From an uncultured Desulfobacterales bacterium (GTDB lineage: Bacteria > Desulfobacterota > Desulfobacteria > Desulfobacterales > UBA11574), in contig CALANC010000070.1 of assembly GCA_937925895.1 (NCBI GenBank), positions 1-6,612 on the forward strand: 6,612 nt of DNA, in the 5' to 3' direction. Positions 1 through 5,228 of the stretch are shown piece after piece (position 1 is the first letter of the stretch; each line of letters begins with the position of its first letter). A model generated the notes under the pieces. That model did not search any database and was not told the origin of the DNA. It saw only the letters and a list, made by a program, of their open reading frames with translations. The translations under genes and the position numbers were made by a program.

Positions 1-236
1 TCAAGCACCATATCGATGGCTGAATACATGTCATCGGTTTCTTCTTTGCCGTTAATATTAAGTTTGTCGCCTATTATATTGATTTCGGCCATATGCCGGA
101 ATTTTTCCACCGAAAGTACAACATTTGCCTCTGCGGGGTTATACAAGTATTTGTCAAATCGGTCCAGCTTGTCTCCAACGTATGATTTTAAATGTTCTGA
201 TGCATTTAGATTTTTAAAGGTCACGGATGTCTGCAT
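1..236 (-). CDS. hpf: Ribosome hibernation promoting factor HPF/RaiA family, 5' part only
   Basis: This gene runs off the left edge, so only its first 78 codons are visible. The family binds the 30S decoding region and holds ribosomes inactive in stationary phase or starvation. The translation starts MQTSVTFKNLNASEHLK and continues through DKLDRFDKYL, a VVLSVEKFRH strand, a GDKLNINGKEE strand, and DDMYSAIDMVL. It aligns by eye along its whole length with E. coli HPF (MQLNITGNN..., LKVEK, DMYAAIDGLIDK), matching the beta-alpha-beta-beta-beta-alpha order. The ATG has a strong Shine-Dalgarno sequence eight bases upstream. The gene follows rpoN with a 13-base gap, the usual position of hpf in proteobacteria, so it is probably co-transcribed. 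Whether it is the short form (about 95 residues) or the long form with a C-terminal dimerisation domain cannot be seen here. Confidence 0.93.
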   Translation of the reverse strand, partial: MQTSVTFKNLNASEHLKSYVGDKLDRFDKYLYNPAEANVVLSVEKFRHMAEINIIGDKLNINGKEETDDMYSAIDMVL

Positions 237-244
237 GCGTAAAA

Positions 245-250
245 CCTCCC
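245..250 (-). promoter_or_regulatory. Shine-Dalgarno site of hpf, abutting the rpoN stop codon
   Basis: The minus strand reads GGGAGG, eight bases before the hpf ATG. Its first G is also the last base of the rpoN TAG stop. This is the strongest ribosome binding site in the cluster. It fixes the hpf start and would let ribosomes finishing rpoN reinitiate on hpf, although the site is strong enough to act independently. Confidence 0.8.
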
Positions 251-1686
251 TAAAATTGTTTGCGTTTACTCGAGGGTAATACTTTCATTATTTCTCGATA
301 TTTGGAAACGGTTCTTCGAGCGATATTAATGTTATGGTTCTTTAAAAGCTTTGAAATTCTATCATCGCTGTATGGTTTTTTTGGATCTTCATTTTCTATT
401 ATCTGTTTTATTTTGTCCTGGACACTGGCAGATGCTACCGTACCGCCGTGAACACGTCTGATGGAGCTGTTGAAAAAATATTTCAACTCAAAAATGCCAC
501 GCGGCGTATGGACATATTTATTGGTGGTAACCCTGCTAATTGTTGATTCGTGCATCTCGATATCATCTGCAACATCTTTCAGCACCATTGGTTTTAGATA
601 TGAGATGCCTTTTTCAAAAAAATCCCGTTGAAATTTCAGTATGCTCTCCATTACTTTATAAATCGTTTTTTGACGCTGATGAATACTTCGGATCAACCAT
701 GTAGCAGAACGCATCTTGTCTTGTACATAAGCCTTTGCATTTTCCGGAATCAGTTTGCTGTTTTTGATGGCATTTTTATAAAAATTATTAACGCGCAGTT
801 TAGGCAATCCGTCATCATTTAAAATGATAATGAAGTCATCTTCGAATTTATACACATAAATATCGGGAGTGATGTAGTGGGGCTCTTCATCGATAAATAG
901 TTGACCTGGTTTTGGATCCAGGCTTTTGATGATTTCGACGGACATGATAACATCATCAAGGCTTATTTTTAATGCCTTGGTGATTGCCTTATAATTCTTA
1001 TTTTCAAGATGATTCAAATGGTTCTTAATAATGTCGGTTACAATTGTGCTGTCTAAGTTAAAATGATTCGCCTGTATCAAAAGGCATTCGCTGATATTCC
1101 GGGCACACACACCGACGGGATCAAAGGTTTGCATTAAGGATAAAACCTGTTCAACTTTTTCAGTAATTTCACCGCTCATGTCGGCGATATCTTCAATGCT
1201 AACATCCAGGTAACCCTCTGCGCTCAAATTGCCGGCAATAATGCTGCCAATTTTTTCTTCATGCTCAGCAGGAGAGGTCATAAGCAGTTGCCACAACAGG
1301 TGTTCGCGCAAAGATTCCTTGCGCGCCACAAACGATTCGAAATTCGGTGTGCTTCTTGCCTCAGTTTCAAAATGCACCCTGCCGGTCGAATTGTACTCGT
1401 CAATATAACAGCTCCAGTCAATATCATCGTTCATTTTTTCTTCTATGGTAACTTCTTTTGTTGCGGGTGAGTCCGCCGGAGCTGTTTCAGACGATTCAAC
1501 CGGTTGGTCTTCAGTTGCAACTTCAGGCACATCCTCTTCCAAGGCGGGATTTTCTTCGAGTTCCTGCTGGATGGTATCCAACAACTCAAGGCGCGACAGT
1601 TGTAAAAGCTTGATCGCCATCTGAAGCTGCGGCGTCATAATAAGCTGTTGGGCTAATTTCAGTTGTTGTCGTAATTCAAGTGCCAT
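250..1686 (-). CDS. rpoN: RNA polymerase sigma-54 factor RpoN
   Basis: Sigma-54 directs core RNA polymerase to -24/-12 promoters and needs an AAA+ enhancer-binding activator to melt DNA. The 478-residue product has all family regions. Glutamine/leucine-rich region I (residues 1-50, MALELRQQLKLAQQLIMTPQ) contacts activators. An acidic, variable linker (about 50-100, rich in E, D and P) follows. The core-binding region (about 115-300) includes DPVGVCARNISECLL at 189-203. The helix-turn-helix around 368-388 includes LKDVADDIEMHESTISR. The C-terminal RpoN box ARRTVSKYRE (456-465) reads the -24 element and matches the family signature ARRTVAKYRE in nine of ten positions. An in-frame TTG at 1722 would add 12 residues, but the family N-terminus begins exactly at this ATG, so 1686 is preferred. 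No clear Shine-Dalgarno sequence precedes either start. The gap from lptB is 42 bases. Its position between lptB and hpf is the standard one. Confidence 0.97.
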   Translation of the reverse strand: MALELRQQLKLAQQLIMTPQLQMAIKLLQLSRLELLDTIQQELEENPALEEDVPEVATEDQPVESSETAPADSPATKEVTIEEKMNDDIDWSCYIDEYNSTGRVHFETEARSTPNFESFVARKESLREHLLWQLLMTSPAEHEEKIGSIIAGNLSAEGYLDVSIEDIADMSGEITEKVEQVLSLMQTFDPVGVCARNISECLLIQANHFNLDSTIVTDIIKNHLNHLENKNYKAITKALKISLDDVIMSVEIIKSLDPKPGQLFIDEEPHYITPDIYVYKFEDDFIIILNDDGLPKLRVNNFYKNAIKNSKLIPENAKAYVQDKMRSATWLIRSIHQRQKTIYKVMESILKFQRDFFEKGISYLKPMVLKDVADDIEMHESTISRVTTNKYVHTPRGIFELKYFFNSSIRRVHGGTVASASVQDKIKQIIENEDPKKPYSDDRISKLLKNHNINIARRTVSKYREIMKVLPSSKRKQF

Positions 1687-1728
1687 TATTATTGTCGTGA
1701 AAGACCTTGTCCTTTGGGCCAATATTCG

Positions 1729-2451
1729 TTACAATTTGAACTCGTCCCCTAAATATATACGGCGCGCAGTTTCACTCGAGGCTATTTTCTCAGGTGAACC
1801 GGATTCAATGACTTCCCCGTCATTCAATATATACGCCCTGTCACATACTTCAAGTGTTTCTCTAACATTATGATCTGATATAAGGATCCCTATACCCCGT
1901 TTTTTCAGGTGGCCGATGATGTTTTTTATATCGATTACCGCCAAAGGATCTATCCCTGCAAATGGTTCATCAAGGAGGATAAAGGACGGGTTTGTACAAA
2001 GAGCGCGAGTTATTTCAAGGCGTCGCCGTTCACCTCCTGATAAAAGATTTGCCTTCTGATTTGAAAGGTGTTTTATCCCTAGTTCGTCCAGCAGCTTGTT
2101 TGCCCGATCCTCCTGCACTGATTTTGAGATGGGCAGAATTTCAAGAATTGCCACAATGTTTTGTTTAACCGTCAGCTTTCTAAACACCGAGGTCTCCTGG
2201 GGAAGATAGCCGACCCCTTTGCGTGCCCTCAGATGCATAGGGTAACTGGTTATATCTTCATCATCAAGATAGACTTGCCCCTGATCCGGTTTTATTATTC
2301 CTATGGTCATATAGAATGTTGTGGTTTTGCCTGCACCGTTGGGACCGAGAAGACCGACAACACTGCTATCGTCGATGCTTAGGCTGACCGAATTCACAAC
2401 CTGTCTTCCGTCATATGTTTTTACCAGGTTTTCAAGGGACAATCTTGCCAT
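1729..2451 (-). CDS. lptB: LPS export ABC transporter ATP-binding protein LptB
   Basis: LptB is the cytoplasmic ATPase that, with LptF and LptG, extracts LPS from the inner membrane and pushes it along LptC-LptA-LptD. The 240-residue length is typical of the family (E. coli 241). Visible motifs are Walker A GPNGAGKTT (36-44), Q-loop YLPQE with Q85, signature LSGGE (137-141), Walker B FILLDEPFAGID with D161 and catalytic E162, and H-loop H194 in SDHNVRET. F90 and R91 in SVFRKL match residues of E. coli LptB lying in the groove that receives the LptF/G coupling helices. The C-terminus YLGDEFKL closely resembles the E. coli ending YLGEDFRL. These details separate it from the related branched-chain amino-acid ATPases (LivF/LivG type). 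It starts 37 bases after lptA with its own good ribosome site. lptF and lptG are not in the window, as expected, since they are usually encoded elsewhere. Confidence 0.97.
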   Translation of the reverse strand: MARLSLENLVKTYDGRQVVNSVSLSIDDSSVVGLLGPNGAGKTTTFYMTIGIIKPDQGQVYLDDEDITSYPMHLRARKGVGYLPQETSVFRKLTVKQNIVAILEILPISKSVQEDRANKLLDELGIKHLSNQKANLLSGGERRRLEITRALCTNPSFILLDEPFAGIDPLAVIDIKNIIGHLKKRGIGILISDHNVRETLEVCDRAYILNDGEVIESGSPEKIASSETARRIYLGDEFKL

Positions 2452-2457
2452 ATAATA

Positions 2458-2462
2458 CCCTC
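2458..2462 (-). promoter_or_regulatory. Shine-Dalgarno site of lptB
   Basis: The minus strand reads GAGGG, six bases before the lptB ATG, within the 37-base lptA-lptB gap. It supports the ATG at 2451 and suggests lptB is translated by independent initiation. The genes further upstream instead overlap or nearly touch. Confidence 0.65.
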
Positions 2463-2488
2463 GACATTCAAGTTGAAAGCTAAATAAA

Positions 2489-3070
2489 TTAGTTCAGCAT
2501 CCCTTGCTTTGAGAAAAACACGGCTTTAACCCGTTTTTCTTTGCCGCTTTCAACAATAACGCGGTCGTCCGCCCTGTAAAACGTTATTTTCTCACCGGAA
2601 ATCGAATCTTTGCCGCTGATTATTGTTGCATCCGGTCCGGACAGGACAAGGATTCTAGATGCGGTTGTGTACGTCGCCTGTTGCGCGGTTGCAATCTTGT
2701 CTTCGAATATTATTTTAACATTACCTTTGGCAACGATTTTTTTTATCGATTCTTCCCCTACGAACGATTCTTTATTCTTATCCAAACCTCCTTGGTAAAA
2801 AACCTTGAGACTGTTACCGGTCAGAACAGATTCTTCCTGGGTCGCCCTGACATTCCCCATAAACTCTACATATTCGGCGTTACTTTCCAAAACCATTTTA
2901 TCTGATGTAATATGGATCTCCGATTTTTTTTCATCATTCGGTGTTTGTCCGTCAGGCTTCTTGTCATCAGCATAGGATAGGGGGAGCGTCAAAACGGCAA
3001 AAAGTAAAAAATTGATAATCCATACGAACATGAGCCGAGTGCAATCTTGATTAAAATTTAATTTTATCAA
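2489..3070 (-). CDS. lptA: Periplasmic LPS transport protein LptA (OstA-like)
   Basis: LptA oligomerises into the periplasmic bridge that carries LPS from LptC to LptD. The 193-residue reading begins with a signal peptide: n-region with K3 and R12, hydrophobic core at about 14-31, and likely cleavage after the SYA ending at residue 34, before DDKK. The mature part is an OstA/LptA beta-jellyroll starting at IHITSDKMVLESN (about 52-64). It continues with repeated strand pairs of the type EFMGNVRATQEE, IVAKGNVKIIFED and GEKITFYRADDRVIVE, the hallmark of this fold. I chose the TTG at 3070 over an internal ATG at 3031. The TTG has an AAGGAA site six bases upstream, and the longer form supplies the positive n-region that the ATG form (MFVWII...) lacks. 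With this start the gene overlaps lptC by 20 bases. The function call is secure; the start is less so. Confidence 0.92.
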   Translation of the reverse strand: MIKLNFNQDCTRLMFVWIINFLLFAVLTLPLSYADDKKPDGQTPNDEKKSEIHITSDKMVLESNAEYVEFMGNVRATQEESVLTGNSLKVFYQGGLDKNKESFVGEESIKKIVAKGNVKIIFEDKIATAQQATYTTASRILVLSGPDATIISGKDSISGEKITFYRADDRVIVESGKEKRVKAVFFSKQGMLN

Positions 3071-3626
3071 CTAAAGTTCCTTCTATTTTACCTCTTAAAA
3101 GTGTTGTATTGGTCTTTAAATTCAAAGACATCGAATCAGCTATAAGAAAAAGCGAATCTCCTGTTATTTTTACCGGCGCTTTTGACAATATCATATGATC
3201 ATTGTTGTTGTAATGCAACACTTCGGTGTTCAGTTTATATTCTCCGTGTGTAACCACCACATTGCCCCTGACTTCCAAATCCTTTGAATCTGTTTCCAAT
3301 ATGCCTTGATCGGCCGTCAGATAAACTTCGCTGTTGTCTTTGAGGTAAAACGTGACGAATAAATCCTGAAAATTGGCCAGCTTTTGTTCGGTGATATAAT
3401 TGACTTTCGTTGCGTCGAGACTCCATTCTCGTTGTCCGTCTCGGGTGGCTGTTTGATGAATTTTATTCAGGGAAATTTGTGCTTTATTGTCGATATCCGG
3501 TATTGTTTTCTCCTTTTTGGCAAAAATTCGATGACCGACAAAAATTGATAAAATGATGCCTGTGGTAATAACAGCAAGAGATAGCAGAAAAATTTTTAAC
3601 TTTTTTGGGTTGTGATACTTCATCAT
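3051..3626 (-). CDS. lptC: LPS export protein LptC, inner-membrane anchored
   Basis: LptC receives LPS from the LptB2FG complex and passes it to LptA. The product has 191 residues, the same length as E. coli LptC. It has a short basic cytoplasmic tail (KYHNPKKLK), one membrane segment at about 12-31, and a periplasmic OstA-like domain at about 50-188. The domain contains QREWSLDATKV, TADQGILETDSKDLEVRGNV and TEVLHYNNNDHMILSKAPV. The W followed by A or V strand, then D followed by G, then L-GNV pattern is typical of LptC. Two consecutive ATG codons (3626 and 3623) could both serve. It begins five bases after the kdsC stop with no good Shine-Dalgarno sequence, so coupling to kdsC translation is likely. 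Sequence conservation in this family is low, so the call rests on topology plus its position between kdsC and lptA. Confidence 0.93.
   Translation of the reverse strand: MMKYHNPKKLKIFLLSLAVITTGIILSIFVGHRIFAKKEKTIPDIDNKAQISLNKIHQTATRDGQREWSLDATKVNYITEQKLANFQDLFVTFYLKDNSEVYLTADQGILETDSKDLEVRGNVVVTHGEYKLNTEVLHYNNNDHMILSKAPVKITGDSLFLIADSMSLNLKTNTTLLRGKIEGTLVDKIKF
3077..3082 (-). promoter_or_regulatory. Shine-Dalgarno site deciding the lptA TTG start
   Basis: The minus strand reads AAGGAA (GAAGGAACTTTAG then TTG) inside the last codons of lptC, six bases before the TTG at 3070. No comparable site precedes the downstream ATG at 3031, where the upstream bases are GCACTCGGCTC. This is the main sequence reason for preferring the TTG. 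Confidence 0.55.
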
Positions 3627-3631
3627 CGGTA

Positions 3632-4147
3632 TTAAAAAAAACGCTCTAAAATTTTATCCCAAAGGCCCTGAGCTTTCAACAGCAATTCGCTAACTTCCCT
3701 TACGGCGCCGCACCCGCCTTTTGCCGATGTTACCATATCCGCAGCATCCAGGACAACCTTGTGGGCATCCGCAACGGCAATTGCAAGCCCTACGTTTTTC
3801 ATCAGCGGCAAATCGGGCAGGTCGTCTCCTATAAACGCAACTTCCGAAGCCGATCGGCCGGTTTGGTCTAAAATACGTTCGAAAACAGACGCCTTGTCCC
3901 TCACATTATCAAAGACGAGGTCGATACCAAGGTTTTTACAACGATTATCGAGTGCTTTTGAAAGCCTGCCGGTAACGATACAGAGGTCAAACCCCGCATC
4001 CATGAGTAGTCTTATTCCAAGACCGTCCTTCACATTAAAGATCTTGGTTTCTACACCGTTATCATTGTAGATAATACTGCCGTTGGTAAGCACGCCGTCG
4101 ACATCTAAAATTAAAAGCTTTATGTCTTTTAGTTTATCCGGATCCAT
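3632..4147 (-). CDS. kdsC: 3-deoxy-D-manno-octulosonate 8-phosphate phosphatase KdsC
   Basis: KdsC hydrolyses Kdo-8-phosphate to Kdo and phosphate, the step after KdsA, in the cytoplasm. The 171-residue protein is a compact, capless HAD phosphatase of the usual KdsC size (about 170-190). Motif I is DVDGVLT with nucleophile D15 and acid/base D17. Motif II is T59 in IVTGR. Motif III is K85 in RDKASVFE. Motif IV is GDDLPDLP with D108, D109 and D112 for magnesium. The GDDLPDLPLM string and the C-terminal KGGCGAVREVSELLL, which reaches towards the neighbouring active site in the tetramer, are characteristic. The ATG lies 14 bases inside the 3' end of kdsA. No clear ribosome site precedes it, so translation is probably coupled to kdsA. 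Neighbouring kdsA makes the functional call firm. Confidence 0.96.
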   Translation of the reverse strand: MDPDKLKDIKLLILDVDGVLTNGSIIYNDNGVETKIFNVKDGLGIRLLMDAGFDLCIVTGRLSKALDNRCKNLGIDLVFDNVRDKASVFERILDQTGRSASEVAFIGDDLPDLPLMKNVGLAIAVADAHKVVLDAADMVTSAKGGCGAVREVSELLLKAQGLWDKILERFF

Positions 4148-4970
4148 TAAATTTTTGTTTTACATCTTTAATTGCTTTGAGCTGAGCCAGCAACTCAGGC
4201 AAGATCTCAAGTTTTAATGAGTTGGGACCATCACAAAGTGCCTTATCCGGGTTGGGGTGAACTTCCATAAATATGCCGTCTGCACCTGCTGCAACCGCAG
4301 CACCGGCGAGAATTGGCGCAAATTCTCTCTGCCCGCCTGAGCTCGTTCCGTCTCCACCAGGAAGCTGGATGCTGTGGGTGGCATCAAAAATCACAGGGCA
4401 CCCCGTATCCTGCATGATTTTTATGCTGCGGAAATCTACAACTAGATTGTTGTATCCGAACATGGTTCCTCTTTCCGTTATCAACACCCGCTGGTTTCCT
4501 GTGGCGGTCACTTTTTCGACCGCATGGTTCATATCCCAAGGGGCGAGGAACTGCCCCTTTTTTATGTTCAAAGTTTTTCCTGTTTGGGCAATTTCCACTA
4601 GAAAATCGGTCTGTCTGCATAAAAAAGCAGGTATTTGGATGATATCTAAGACCCTGATGGCGGCGGATATTTCATTTATCCTATGAACGTCAGAGAGAAT
4701 AACAACATCAAGCTCTGCTTTGATGCGTTCTAGAATTTTAAGTCCGTCAACTATCCCGGGTCCCCGATAAGATTTTATGGACGTCCGGTTGGCCTTATCG
4801 TAGGATGCCTTGAATATGAAGGGGATGTCCAACTCTTGAGTAATATCTTTGAGATAGGAAGCTATTTCAAATGTGGTATCATAATTTTCGATGACGCAAG
4901 GGCCTGATATCAAAACCAGGGGAAGTCCTTGCCCGACTGAAATGTTACCTATGTTTACCGTGTTTCTCAT
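4134..4970 (-). CDS. kdsA: 3-deoxy-8-phosphooctulonate synthase KdsA, metal-dependent type
   Basis: KdsA condenses phosphoenolpyruvate with arabinose-5-phosphate to give Kdo-8-phosphate. The 278-residue product is a DAHP-synthase-I-family TIM barrel of normal size (E. coli 284). Conserved blocks include FKASYDKANRTSI, SYRGPG, DIIQIPAFLCRQTD, NIKKGQFLAPWDM, FGYNNLVVDFRS, DATHSIQLPGG and SGGQREF. C25 in SGPCVIE, H199 in DATHS, E236 in FMEVHP and D247 in LCDGP reproduce the four metal ligands of the Aquifex aeolicus enzyme. E. coli KdsA has Asn in place of that Cys, so this is the metal-dependent class. The ATG at 4970 aligns with the E. coli N-terminus (MRNTVNIGNISV against MKQKVVSIGDINV). An in-frame GTG at 5033 would add 21 residues that resemble nothing I recognise. 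Neither start has a convincing ribosome site. It is the first gene of the cluster seen here. Confidence 0.95.
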   Translation of the reverse strand: MRNTVNIGNISVGQGLPLVLISGPCVIENYDTTFEIASYLKDITQELDIPFIFKASYDKANRTSIKSYRGPGIVDGLKILERIKAELDVVILSDVHRINEISAAIRVLDIIQIPAFLCRQTDFLVEIAQTGKTLNIKKGQFLAPWDMNHAVEKVTATGNQRVLITERGTMFGYNNLVVDFRSIKIMQDTGCPVIFDATHSIQLPGGDGTSSGGQREFAPILAGAAVAAGADGIFMEVHPNPDKALCDGPNSLKLEILPELLAQLKAIKDVKQKFNGSG

Positions 4971-5063
4971 ACGTTTAAATTTGATCAAAGACTCAAAGTC
5001 GATCCCAAAACACTTTTCGTTACAGACGTTCACCTGCCACAGTCTTTAAACTGCAAGGTTACT

Positions 5064-5092
5064 TTAAAAAACCCTTAAGTTCATACTATCAA
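5064..5092 (-). promoter_or_regulatory. Candidate sigma-70-type promoter for the kdsA-lpt-rpoN cluster
   Basis: On the minus strand TTGATA (-35-like, one mismatch from TTGACA) is followed by a 17-base spacer and TTTTAA, a poor -10 match. Transcription would begin near 5057, giving a leader of roughly 85 bases to the preferred kdsA ATG. Spacing is ideal but the -10 is weak, so this is only the best candidate in the divergent region. Confidence 0.3.
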
Positions 5093-5140
5093 AGAGTTTA
5101 TCGTGGGCACTGTTAAAAGTCAAGAAACGAAAAACAGCCC

Positions 5141-5169
5141 TTGATTACTCACTTTTTTACTGTTAATAT
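5141..5169 (+). promoter_or_regulatory. Probable sigma-70-type promoter of the M23 peptidase gene
   Basis: TTGATT at 5141-5146 and TAATAT at 5164-5169 are separated by exactly 17 bases, with four of six consensus bases in each box. AT-rich sequence follows. The start of transcription would be near 5176, giving a leader of about 50 bases before the ATG at 5229. It lies back to back with the weaker leftward candidate, so the two transcription units probably diverge from this region. Confidence 0.5.
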
Positions 5170-5190
5170 AAATACTTTGTTCAAATTAGA

Positions 5191-5228
5191 AAGGTGGTTT
5201 ATAACCTATTGAAAGAAAACAAAAAAAC
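5191..5228 (+). promoter_or_regulatory. Leader of the M23 gene with a displaced Shine-Dalgarno-like site
   Basis: The best ribosome-site-like sequence, AAGGTGG at 5191-5197, lies 31 bases before the annotated ATG, too far to serve it directly. It sits partly inside a small inverted repeat (GGTT-TAT-AACC, 5196-5206). The rest is an A-rich stretch with only AAAGAAAA near the start. A 12-codon frame from GTG 5194, or a 7-codon frame from TTG 5209, ends in a TGA that overlaps the gene's ATG as ATGA. The A-rich leader may support initiation without a strong Shine-Dalgarno sequence, or the short frame may couple to the gene. Both are inference. Confidence 0.3.

Noticed and set aside
16..279. Plus-strand 87-codon frame
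   Set aside because: It lies antisense over hpf and the rpoN 3' end; the minus-strand reading matches HPF throughout, so this is a shadow.
3759..4070. Plus-strand 103-codon frame
   Set aside because: It is antisense to kdsC across its HAD motifs and shows no ribosome site or recognisable protein.
4273..4686. Plus-strand 137-codon frame
   Set aside because: It is fully antisense to the strongly conserved core of kdsA and its translation has no recognisable family features.
5103..5119. GGGCAC at 5105-5110 as a sigma-54 -24 element, tempting because rpoN is nearby
   Set aside because: No GC-type -12 element occurs at the required spacing on this strand, and nearby TTGCA on the other strand has no GG at -24.
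5105..5140. Imperfect inverted repeat as a rho-independent terminator
   Set aside because: The stem has a two-base bulge and a loop of about 18 bases, is not followed directly by a T tract, and no gene ends next to it on either strand.
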